Of a stretch of 64,000 bases of DNA, positions 45,146-55,600 are shown one piece after another. Source of the DNA: Odiellus spinosus (Eukaryota > Arthropoda > Arachnida > Opiliones > Phalangiidae); contig OY987240.1 in NCBI GenBank assembly GCA_963920705.1, positions 6,536,766-6,600,765 on the forward strand, written 5' to 3'. How positions within the stretch are numbered: position 1 is the stretch's first letter; the number at the start of each line of letters is the position of its first letter. Made by a program: the position numbers and the translations under genes. The notes beneath the pieces are model-generated. The model ran no database searches, was not told the DNA's origin, and worked only from the letters and a program-made list of their open reading frames with translations.

Positions 45146-47098
45146 TAGCTAAAACTATTCATACATGTTGATCAGCATACACTATAGTACACACCCGAAT
45201 ACGAATTTGAAATATTTTACAGCTTGAAAATAGTACCCATAGGAATAACATGGTTGTCCATATGAATAACATAGGATGTAACTTTGATAATGCTTTAACT
45301 CCCAAACTACAAGTCGTACAGCTTTGAGATTTGGTCACGTGATAGGGTCTACCCCTGTATAGGGGGCTTACCTGTAGTACACCAAAGCCTTACAGGAAAG
45401 CCTACCCTAAGTTTCGCAGGGGCATACAATTTTCTTATTGGAACTATGTAATTAAAATAAAATAGTAAATATTAATACAATGACGTCATTACCCCTTTAC
45501 AATACACCATAGATCACGTGTTAGGTTTCCCGTAGGTCGAATGATTAAACAATCAATTATTCTTATAATTGGTTTTCCTATAATAGACTATTTATTCTTC
45601 ATGCATATATCAGGGTTAATATTTTAATCTGAGAAAAAAGTTTACTCATTTCTCTCTTTCTTCGATAATAATATTATCCACATACTATAAAAAATTCTCG
45701 GTTTGTCTGTTTCAAGATATAACCGCTAGGTGATTAACGATTGGTTTGATACCTCCAATGTTATTATTGTAATATTCATTGTACATCTCATATGAAAGTT
45801 AGCGTTGTTTTTACTTTGATTTTTCCTTCTCAAAACTACAAATCGATTTCGGTTTATCGGTTTCAAGATGTCACCACTAGACGTATAACGCTTACTTTTA
45901 TATTTCCAATGTTCTTGATGTATTTTTGAATATTTTACTCATATATCAACATTGCCTAGTTTGATTATACTCTAAAAAATACAAATTTTCTCAAGTTTAT
46001 TTGTTAGATGGATAACGCTTGTTAGATATCTCCTGTGGTAATATTGTGTTGTTTACCTCTTTCTGACTTGTGTAGTTCTCTATTCTCTCGCTAGGTCTAG
46101 TTAAATTGTTTATCATCCTTCCCTACACAGACTAAGGAATTAGAAATGCCTGGCTTTACACTCTCCCTTTGTTGACACCTCCGGCTGATTCTTGTAGCTC
46201 TCTCATCAGGAGACTAGGGTTTTAAAATTGTTGTTTACCTCTTTCTGACCTTTGTAGCTCCTCAGTGGCTATCTTAAAAAGGGTTAAGAAATCAGGATCA
46301 TTAGATGATGGGTTTCAGTTTCCCTTTGTTGTTTACATCTTTCTAACTTTCGTAGTTCTTTCACTTGGTCTAGCTTAATTGATTGTCTTTTCACGCTATA
46401 ACCATGGAATGAGAAATACCTAACTTTAGAGTTTCAATCTCCCTTTATTTACCTGTCAAACTTTGATGAATTAATGTCATTTTGACGAGTGACCTGTTAA
46501 ACTTTGATGAATGACCGTCAGAGACCTTTCTAGCTATTTTTCCGCTCATGCCTGGGCAAAGCCATGATTCAGCGAAAAAACGTTTCAGTCTCCCTTTGAA
46601 TAGACTTTATTCTATTCTGGGCTATAATTGGGATTATAACCCAGAGAACAGTCTTTAGAAATGATACCTTAAGAGATTTCTATGTTGATCAAGAGGTATA
46701 TTATCAAGAAGCATGGGATTCGGACCCTGATGATAATGTATCTGGTTATTAAATAAAATGAAATTTGTGCTTAAAAACGTTTCAGTCTCCCTTTGAAGAG
46801 ACTTTATTCTCCCTTTGTTGTTGATTGGTTTACCTGTTGATCTATTTACCTGTCAAACTGTGATGGATAACCGTTAGAGACCTTTCTAGCTATTTTTTCC
46901 GCTCATGCCTGGTCAAAGCTATGATTCAGCGAAAAAACGTTTCAGTCTCCCTTTGAATAGACTTTATTCTATTCTGGGTTATAATTGGGATTATAACCCA
47001 GAGAACAGAGTCTTTAGAAATGATACCTTAAGAGATTTCTATGTTGATCAAGAGGTATATTATCAAGAAGCATGGGATTCGGACCCTTATGATTATGT
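45146..47098 (-). repeat. right inner arm of the Polinton-like element
   Basis: Inverted partner of 32184-38776, but 3.7 kb shorter. The missing part is joined at ~46045, where GAGGTAAACAAC meets AACAACACAATATTACC; the shared AACAAC suggests a deletion between short homologies, or expansion on the other side. Confidence 0.85.
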
Positions 47099-47111
47099 AT
47101 CTGGTTATTAA
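46905..47111 (+). CDS. small ORF in the Polinton arm module, copy B (68 aa)
   Basis: Begins MPGQSYDSAKKRFSLPLNRL and ends YDYVSGY. Identical to copy A (32080-32379) over its first ~57 residues. No recognised domain; it lies within the arm modules, not in the unique centre. Confidence 0.3.
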   Translation: MPGQSYDSAKKRFSLPLNRLYSILGYNWDYNPENRVFRNDTLRDFYVDQEVYYQEAWDSDPYDYVSGY

Positions 47112-47355
47112 ATAAAATGAAATTTGTGCTTAAAAACGTTTCAGTCTCCCTTTGAAGAGACTTTATTCTCCCTTTGTTGTTGATTGGCTTACCTGTTGAT
47201 CTATTTACCTGTCAAACTGTGATGGATAACTGTTAGAGACCTTTCTAGCTATTTTTTCCGCTCATGCCTGGTCAAAGCTATGATTCAGCGAAAAGCGATC
47301 GCAGCGCCACTGGTGAGAAATGCGGGAGTTAGCTCGAAGTGGGGGATAATACTAC
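47099..47355 (-). repeat. right terminal inverted repeat of the Polinton-like element
   Basis: Inverse of 11673-11929; ends ...AAGTGGGGGATAATACTA. Confidence 0.9.
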
Positions 47356-47422
47356 AGACTACTGTACCTTTTATAAAAGCAAAAATGACATAAAACACCA
47401 ATTATCTATGAAAGTTTAACAT

Positions 47423-47495
47423 TGTATCTACCAGGGCTCGAACCTGAGACCTTCCGCGTGTGAGGCGTACGTGATAACCACTACACCATAGATAC
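47423..47495 (-). tRNA. tRNA-Val(CAC)
   Basis: Loop CTCACAC; acceptor stem and B box intact; one anticodon-stem change (GTACGCC). First unit after the insertion. Confidence 0.6.
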
Positions 47496-47570
47496 TTATA
47501 TCAGCTTTTGTATATCTTTTATAAAAGCAAAAATGACATAAAATACCAAAGTTCAATGAAAGTTTAACAA

Positions 47571-47643
47571 TATACCAACCAGGGTTCGAACCTGGGTCCT
47601 TCCGCGAGTTAGGCGGACGTGATAACCACTACACCATAGATAC
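47571..47643 (-). tRNA. tRNA-Val(AAC)
   Basis: Loop CTAACTC; consensus B box GGTTCGAACCC; the 3' acceptor end is weakened. Confidence 0.55.
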
Positions 47644-47720
47644 TTAACAACAGGCTCTACTGTACCTTTTATAAAAGCAAAAATTACATAAAATACATAT
47701 GGTCAATGAAAGTTTAACAT

Positions 47721-47793
47721 TGTATCTACCAGGGCTCGAACCTTGACCCTTCCGCATGGAAGTCGGACGTGATAAGTACTACACCATAGATAC
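47721..47793 (-). tRNA. tRNA-Val body with TCC (Gly) anticodon, degenerate
   Basis: Loop CTTCCAT instead of CTTACAT; one base change turns TAC into TCC. The anticodon stem is also mismatched, so decay is likelier than recoding. Confidence 0.4.
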
Positions 47794-47871
47794 TTTAGAA
47801 ACAACAACTTCTGTACCTTTTATAAAAGCAAAATTGACATAAAATACTTATAATCAAAGAAAGTTTCACAT

Positions 47872-47944
47872 TGTATCTACCAGAGCTCGAACCTGACACC
47901 TTCCGTGTGTTAGGCGCACGTGATAACCACTACACCATAGATAC
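47872..47944 (-). tRNA. tRNA-Val(AAC)
   Basis: Loop CTAACAC; the D-arm side of the anticodon stem is altered (GTGCGCC). Confidence 0.55.
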
Positions 47945-48024
47945 TTAACAACAGGCACTACTGTACCTTTTATAAAAGCAAAAATGACATAAAACACCAA
48001 TCATCTATGAAAGTGTAACATTGT

Positions 48025-48046
48025 GTATCCATTTGGCCACGGAGGC
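48025..48046 (-). pseudogene. truncated tRNA-Arg 5' fragment at the Val/Arg junction
   Basis: Only GCCTCCGTGGCCAAATGGATAC remains, and it runs straight into Val-array spacer (AATGTTACACTTTC). The string GTATC at the join is found in both arrays at this place (Val acceptor end; Arg D-loop side), so the junction may have used that homology. Confidence 0.8.
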
Positions 48047-48105
48047 TCTATCTTCACACTCAAAATATATGAATAACATTGCATTGATGCTTATTATAAA
48101 AGGAA

Positions 48106-50662
48106 TACAACCGGTGGGACTCGAACCCGCAATCTCCGGTTTCGAAGACCGACGCCGTATCCATTGGGCCACGGAGGCTCTATCTTCACACTCAAAATAT
48201 ATGAATAACATTGCATTGATGCTTATTATAAAAGGAATACCAGCGGCGGGACTCGAACCCGCAATCTCCGGTTTAGAAGACCGGCGTCGTATCCATTGGG
48301 CCACGGAGGCTTAATCTCCACAGGCAAAATGTGTGAATAGCCCTTCATTGATGCTTGTTGTTGAAGGAATACCAGCGGCGGGACTCGAACCCGCAATCTC
48401 CGGTTTCGAAGACCGGCGCCGTATCCATTTGGCCACGGAGGCTTAATCTTCACAGGCAAAATGTGTTAATAACCCTTCAATGATGCTTATTATAAAAGGA
48501 ATACCACCGGCGGGATTCGAACCCGCAATCTCCGGTTCGAAGACCGGCGCCGTATCCATTGGGCCTCGGAGGCTTAATCTTCACAGGCAAAATGTGTGAA
48601 TAGCCCTTCATTGATGCTTATTGTAAAAGGAATACCAGCGGTGGGACTCGAACCCGCAATCTCCGGTTTAAAAGACCGGCGCCGTATCCATTGGGCCACG
48701 GAGGCATAATCTTCACAGCCAAAATGTGTGAATAGCCCTTCATTGATGCTTGTTGTTGAAGGAATACCAGCGGCGGGACTCGAACCCGCAATCTCCGGTT
48801 TCGAAGACCGGCGCCGTATCCATTTGGCCACGGAGGCTTAAACTTCGCATGCAAAATGTGTGAATAGCCCTACATTGATGCTTATTGTAAAAGCAATACC
48901 ATCGGCGGGACTCGATCCCGCAATCTCCTATTTCGAAGACCGGCGCCGTATCCATTGGGCCACGGAGGCTCTAGCTTCACACTCAAAATATGTGAATAAC
49001 ATTGCATTGATGCTTATTATAAAAGGAATACCACCGGCGGGACTCGAACCCGCAATCTCCGGTTTCGAAGACCTGCGATGTATCCATTAGGCCACTCAAA
49101 ATATATGAATAACATTGCATTGATGCTTATTATAAAAGGAATACCACCAGCGGGACTCGAACCCGCAATCTCCGATTTAGAAGACCGGCGCCGTATCCAT
49201 TGGGCCACGGAGGCTTAATCTTCACAGGCAAAATGTGTGAATAGCCCTTCATTGATGCTTATTGTAAGAGGAATACCACCGGCGGGTCTCGAACCCGCAA
49301 TCGCCGGTTTCGAAGACCGGCTCCGTATCCATTGGGCCACGGAGCCTCTAGCTTCACATTCAAAATATATGAATAACATTGCATTGATGCTTCTTATTAA
49401 AGAAATACCACCGGCGGACTCGAACCCGCAATCTCCGATTTAGAAGACCGGCGCCGTATCCATTGGGCCACGGAGGCTTAATCTTCACAGGCAAAATGTG
49501 TGAATAGCCCTTCATTGATGCTTATTGTAAAAGGAATACCAGCGGCGGGACTCGAACCCGCAATCTCCGGTTTAGAAGACCGGCGCCGTATCCATTTGGC
49601 CACGGAGGCTCTATCTTCACATTCAAAATATATGAATAACATTGCATTGATGCTTATTATAAAAGGAATACCAGCGGCGGGACTCGAACCCGCAATCTCC
49701 TGTTTCGAAGACCGGCGCCGTATCCATTGGGCCACGGAGGCTTAATCTTCACAGGCAAAATGTGTGAATAGCCCTTCATTGATGCTTATTGTTGAAGGAA
49801 TACCAGCGGCAGGACTCGAACCCGCAATCTCCGGTTTCGAAGACCGGCGCCGTATCCATTTGGCCACGGAGGCTTAATCTTCACAGGCAAAATGTGTTAA
49901 TAACCCTTCATTGATGCTTATTATAAAAGGAATACCACCGGCGGGATTCGAACCCGCAATCTCCGGTTCGAAGACCGGCGCCGTATCCATTTGGCCACGG
50001 AGGCTCTATCTTCACATTCAAAATATATGAATAACATTGCATTGATGCTTATTATAAAAGGAATACCAGCGGCGGGACTCGAACCCGCAATCTCCGGTTT
50101 AGAAGACCGGCGTCGTATCCATTGGGCCACGGAGGCTTAATCTTCACAGGCAAAATGTGTTAATAAGCCTTCATTGATGCTTATTATAAAATAAATACAA
50201 CCGGCGGGATTCGAATCCGCAATCTCAGGGTCGAAGACCAGCGCCGTAACCATTGGGCCACGGAGGCTCTATTTTCACACTCAAAATATATGAATAACAT
50301 TGCATTGATGCTTATTATAAAAAGAATACCACCGGCGGGACTCGAACCCGCAATCTCCGGTTAAGAAGACCGGCGCCGTATCCATTGGGCCACGGAGGCT
50401 TACTCTCCACAGGCAAAATGTGTTAATAACCCTTCAATGATGCTTATTATAAAAGGAATACCACCGCCGGGATTCGAACCCGCAATCTCCGGTTCGAACA
50501 CCGGCGCCGTATCCATTTGGCCACGGAGGCTTAATCTTCACAGGCAAAATGTGTGAATAGCCCTTCATTGATGCTTATTGTAAAAGGAATACCAGCGGCG
50601 GGACTCGAACCCGCAATCTCCGGTTTAAAAGACCGGCGCCGTATCCATTGGGCCACGGAGGC
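48106..50662 (-). tRNA. tRNA-Arg units 1-20
   Basis: Gene 3' ends (low coordinates) at 48106, 48238, 48370, 48502, 48633, 48765, 48897, 49029, 49142, 49274, 49406, 49537, 49669, 49801, 49933, 50064, 50196, 50327, 50459 and 50590; each gene spans 72-73 nt upward. TCT anticodon: 48238, 49142, 49406, 49537, 50064, 50327. TTT: 48633, 50590. Unit 49029 is cut at 49095 and lacks its 5' acceptor strand. Units 48502, 49933 and 50459 have a 6-nt anticodon loop. The others read TCG. Confidence 0.7.
48633..48705 (-). tRNA. tRNA-Arg body with TTT (Lys) anticodon
   Basis: Loop CTTTTAA; the stems are intact, so one change converted TCT to TTT. The same form is found at 50590-50662 and 52699-52771, each followed on its upstream side by the unusual GGAGGCATAATCTTCACAGC spacer, so the three are copies of one event. 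Confidence 0.55.
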
Positions 50663-50721
50663 ATAATCTTCACAGCCAAAATGTGTGAATAGCCCTTCAT
50701 TGATGCTTATTATAAAAGGAA

Positions 50722-53296
50722 TACCACCGGCGGGACTCGAATCCGCAATCTCCTATTTCGAAGACCGGCGCCGTATCCATTGGGCCACGGAGGCTCTAGC
50801 TTCACACTCAAAATATGTGAATAACATTGCATTGATGCTTATTATAAAAGGAATACCACCGGCGGGACTCGAACCCGCAATCTCCGGTTTCGAAGACCGG
50901 CGATGTATCCATTAGGCCACGGAGGCTCTATCTTCACACTCAAAATATATGAATAACATTGCATTGATGCTTATTATAAAAGGAATACCACCAGCGGGAC
51001 TCGAACCCGCAATCTCCGGTTTAGAAGACCGGCGCCGTATCCATTGGGCCACGGAGGCTCTATCTTCACACTCAAAATATATGAATAACATTGCATTGAT
51101 GCTTATTATAAAAGGAATACCAGCGGCGGGACTCGAACCCGCAATCTCCGGTTCCGAGGACCGGCGCCGTATCCATTGGGCCACGGAGGCTTAATCTCCA
51201 CAGGCAAAATGTGTGAATAGCCCTTCATTGATGCTTATTGTAAGAGGAATGCCACCGGCGGGACTCGAACCCGCAATCGCCGGTTTCGAAGACCGGCTCC
51301 GTATCCATTGGGCCACGGAGCCTCTAGCGTCACATTCAAAATATATGAATAACATTGCATTGATGCTTCTTATTAAAGAAATACCACCGGCGGACTCGAA
51401 CCCGCAATCTCCGGTTTCGAAGACCGGCGCCGTATCCATTGGGCCACGGAGGCTTACTCTCCACAGGCAAAATGTGTGAATAGCCCTTCATTGATGCTTA
51501 TTGTAAAAGGAATACCAGCGGCGGGACTCGAACCCGCAATCTCCGGTTTAGAAGACCGGCGCCGTATCCATTTGGCCACGGAGGCTCTATCTTCACAGGC
51601 AAAATGTGTGAATAGCCCTTCATTGATGCTTATTGTTGAAGGAATACCAGCGGCGGGACTCGAACCCGCAATCTCCGGTTTCGAAGACCGGCGCCGTATC
51701 CATTGGGCCACGGAGGCTCTATCTTCACAGGCAAAATGTGTGAATAGCCCTTCATTGATGCTTATTGTTGAAGGAATACCAGCGGCGGGACTCGAACCCG
51801 CAATCTCCGGTTTCGAAGACCGGCGCCGTATCCATTGGGCCACGGAGGCTTAATCTTCACAGGCAAAATGTGTGAATAGCCCTTCATTGATGCTTATTGT
51901 AAGAGGAATACCACCGGCGGGACTCGAACCCGCAATCGCCGGTTTCGAAGACCGGCTCCGTATCCATTGGGCCACAGAGCCTCTAGCTTCACATTCAAAA
52001 TATATGAATAACATTGCATTGATGCTTCTTATTAAAGAAATACCACCGGCGGACTCGAACCCGCAATCTCCGGTTTCGAAGACCGGCGCCGTATCCATTG
52101 GGCCACGGAGGCTTACTCTCCACAGGCAAAATGTGTGAATAGCCCTTCATTGATGCTTATTGTAAAAGGAATACCAGCGGCGGGACTCGAACCAGCAATC
52201 TCCGGTTTAGAAGACCGGCGCCGTATCCATTTGGCCACGGAGGCTCTATCTTCATATTCAAAATATATGAATCACATTGCATTGATGCTTATTATAAAAG
52301 GAATACCAGCGGCGGGACTCGAACCCGCAATCTCCTGTTTCGAAGACCGGCGCCGTATCCATTGGGCCACGGAGGCTTAATCTTCACAGGCAAAATGTGT
52401 GAATAGCCCTTCATTGATGCTTATTGTTGAAGGAATACCAGCGGCAGGACTCGAACCCGCAATCTCCGGTTTCGAAGACCGGCGCCGTATCCATTTGGCC
52501 ACGGAGGCTTAATCTTCACAGGCAAAATGTGTTAATAACCCTTCATTGATGCTTATTATAAAAGGAATACCACCGGCAGGATTCGAACCCGCAATCTCCG
52601 GTTCGAAGACCGGCGCCGTATCCATTGGGCCTCGGAGGCTTAATCTTCACAGGCAAAATGTGTGAATAGCCCTTCATTGATGCTTATTGTAAAAGGAATA
52701 CCAGCGGCGGGACTCGAACCCGCAATCTCCGGTTTAAAAGACCGGCGCCGTATCCATTGGGCTACGGAGGCATAATCTTCACAGCCAAAATGTGTGAATA
52801 GCCCTTCATTGATGCTTTTAAAAGGAATACCACCGGCGGGACTCGAATCCGCAATCTCCTATTTCGAAGACCGGCGCCGTATCCATTGGGCCACGGAGGC
52901 TCTAGCTTCACGCTCAAAATATGTGAATAACATTGCATTGATGCTTATTATAAAAGGGATACCACCGGCGGGACTCGAACCCGCAATCTCCGGTTTCGAA
53001 GACCGGCGCCGTATCCATTGGGCCACGGAGGCTTAATCTTCAGAGGCAAAATGTGTTAATAACCCTTCATTGGTGCTTATTATAAAAGGAATACCACCGG
53101 CGGGACTCGAATCCGCAATCTCCGGTTTCGAAGACCGGCGATGTATCCATTAGGCCACGGAGGCTCTATCTTCACACTCAAAATATATGAATAACATTGC
53201 ATTGATGCTTATTATAAAAGGAATACCACCAGCGGGACTCGAACCCGCAATCTCCGGTTTAGAAGACCGGCGCCGTATCCATTGGGCCACGGAGGC
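50722..53296 (-). tRNA. tRNA-Arg units 21-40
   Basis: Low ends at 50722, 50854, 50986, 51118, 51250, 51382, 51513, 51645, 51777, 51909, 52041, 52172, 52304, 52436, 52568, 52699, 52828, 52960, 53092 and 53224. TCT: 50986, 51513, 52172, 53224. TTT: 52699. The rest TCG; 51118 has C at position 33. Units 51250-51513 are repeated 659 bp on (51909-52172). Units 49274-49933 reappear at 51909-52568 (step 2635). Confidence 0.7.
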
Positions 53297-53355
53297 TCTA
53301 TCTTCACACTCAAAATATATGAATAACATTGCATTGATGCTTATTATAAAAGGAA

Positions 53356-55541
53356 TACCAGCGGCGGGACTCGAACCCGCAATCTCCGGTTTCGAAGACC
53401 GGCACCGTATCCATTGGGCCACGGAGGCTTTATCTTCACAGGCAAAATGTGTGAATAGCCCTTCATTGATGCTCATTGTAAGAGGAATACCACCGGCGGG
53501 ACTCGAACCCGCAATCGCCGGTTTCGAAGACCGGCTCCGTATCCATTGGGCCACGGAGCCTCTAGCTTCACATTCAAAATATATGAATAACATTGCATTG
53601 ATGCTTCTTATTAAAGAAATACCACCGGCGGACTCGAACCCGCAATCTCCGGTTTCGAAGACCGGCGCCGTATCGATTGGGCCACGGAGGCTTAATCTTC
53701 ATAGGCAAAATGTGTTAATAACCCTTCATTTATGCTTATTATAAAAGGAATACCACCGGCGGGACTCGAACCCGCAACCTCCGGTTTCGTAGACCGGCGC
53801 CGTATCCATTGGGCCACGGAGGCTTAATCTTCACAGGCAAAATGTGTGAATAGCCCTTCATTGATGCTTATTGTAAAAGGAATACCACCGGCGGGACTCG
53901 AACCCGCCATCTCCGGTTTAGAAGACCGGCGCCGTATCCATTGGGGCACGGAGGCTCTAGCTTCACACTCAAAATATATGAATAACATTGCATTGATGCT
54001 TATTATAAAAGCAATACCACCGGCGGGACTCGAACCCGCAATCTCCGGTTTCGAAGACCGGCGCCGTATCCATTGGACCACGGAGGCTCTATGTTCACAC
54101 TCTAAATATATGAATAACATTGCATTGATGCTTATTGTAAAAGGAATACCACCGGCGGGACTCGAACCCGCAATCTCCGGTTTAGAAGACCGGCGCCGTA
54201 TCCATTGGGCCACGGAGGCTTAAACTTCGCATGCAAAATGTGTGAATAGCCCTACATTGATGCTTATTGTAAAAGCAATACCATCGGCGGGACTCGATCC
54301 CGCAATCTCCGGTTTCGAAGACCGGCGCCGTATCCATTGGGCCACGGAGCCTCTAGCTTCACACTCAAAATATATGAATAACATTGCATTGATGCTTATT
54401 ATAAAAGCAATACCACCGGCGGGACTCGAACCCGCAATCTCCGGTTTCGAAGACCGGCGCTGTATCCATTGGGCCACGGAGGCTCTATGTTCACACTCTA
54501 AATATATGAATAACATTGCATTGATGCTTATTGTAAAAGGAATACCACCGGCGGGACTCGAACCCGCAATCTCCGGATTAGAAGACCGGCGCCGTATCTA
54601 TTGGGCCACGGAGGCTTAAGCTTCGCATGCAAAATGTGTGAATAGCCCTACATTGATGCTTATTGTAAAAGGAGTACCACCGGCCGGACTCGAACCCGCA
54701 ATCTCCGGTTTCGAAGACCGCCGCCGTATCTATTGGGCCACGGACGCTCTATCTTCACACTCAAAATATATGAATAACATTGCATTGATGCTTATTATAA
54801 AAGGAATACCACCGGTGGGACTCGAACCCGCAATCTCCGGTTTCGAAGACCGGCGCCGTATCCATTGGGCCACGGAGGCTCTATCTTCACACTCAAAATA
54901 TATGAATAACATTGCATTGATGCTTATTATAAAAGGAATACCACCGGCGGGACTCGAACCCGCAATCTCCGGTTTAGAAGACCGGCGCCGTATCCATTGG
55001 GCCACGGAGGCTTAATCTGCACAGGCAAAATGTGTGAATAGCCCTTCATTGATGCTTATTGTAGAAGGAATACCAGCGGCGGGAATCGAACCCGCAATCT
55101 CCGGTTTCGAAGACCGGCGCCGTATCCATTGGGCCACGGAGGCTTAATCTTCACAGCCAAAATGTGTGAATAGCCCTTCATTGATGCTTATTGTAAAAGG
55201 AATACCACCGGCGGGACTCGAACCCGCAATCTCCGGTTTCGAAGACCGGCGCCGTATCCATTGGGCCACGGAGGCTTGATCTTCACAGGCAAAATGTGTG
55301 AATAGCCCTTCATTGATGCTTATTATAAAAAGGAATACCACCGGCGGGACTCGACCCGCAATCTCCGGTTTCGAAGACTGGCGCCGTATCCATTGGGCCA
55401 CGGAGGCTTATTCTTCACAGGCAAAAATGTGTTAATAACCCTTCATTGATGCTTATTATAAAAAGGAATACCACCGGCAGGACTCGAACCCGCAAACTCC
55501 GGTTTCGAATACCGGCGCCGTATCCATTGGGCCACGGAGGC
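53356..55541 (-). tRNA. tRNA-Arg units 41-57 (first copy of a 2.5-kb block)
   Basis: Low ends at 53356, 53488, 53620, 53751, 53883, 54015, 54147, 54279, 54411, 54543, 54675, 54807, 54939, 55071, 55203, 55336 and 55469. TCT: 53883, 54147, 54543, 54939. ACG: 53751. The rest TCG. Units 53488-54543 recur exactly 2508 bp further on. Confidence 0.7.
53751..53823 (-). tRNA. tRNA-Arg(ACG)
   Basis: Loop CTACGAA, a one-base change from CTTCGAA that still decodes arginine (CGN). Duplicated at 56259-56331. Confidence 0.55.
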
Positions 55542-55600
55542 TTAATCTGCACAGGCAAAATGTGTGAATAGCCCTTCATTGATGCTTATTGTAAGAGGAA

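Larger units (their letters stand above)
11671..47355. mobile_element. ~35.7-kb Polinton-related element with terminal inverted repeats
   Basis: The ends TAGTATTATCCCCCACTT (11674) and AAGTGGGGGATAATACTA (to 47354) are the outermost part of a ~257-bp inverted repeat, 11673-11929 and 47099-47355, with about three visible differences. The flanks are tRNA-Val spacer on both sides; GGACTA (11665-11670) and AGACTA (47356-47361) are a probable 5-6 bp target duplication, compatible with the 6 bp known for Polintons. Assignment rests on these ends plus the penton gene at 39770-41069. No polymerase, integrase, packaging ATPase, protease or major capsid gene is visible, so the copy is non-autonomous. 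Its size is inflated by a ~20-kb insertion in the left arm (11930-32183). Confidence 0.75.
47423..47944 (-). repeat. tRNA-Val tandem array, right part
   Basis: Four further units in the same orientation and spacing as the left part, showing that the 35.7-kb element landed in a pre-existing array. After the last unit, a Val spacer runs to ~48024 and then joins an Arg unit. Confidence 0.85.
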
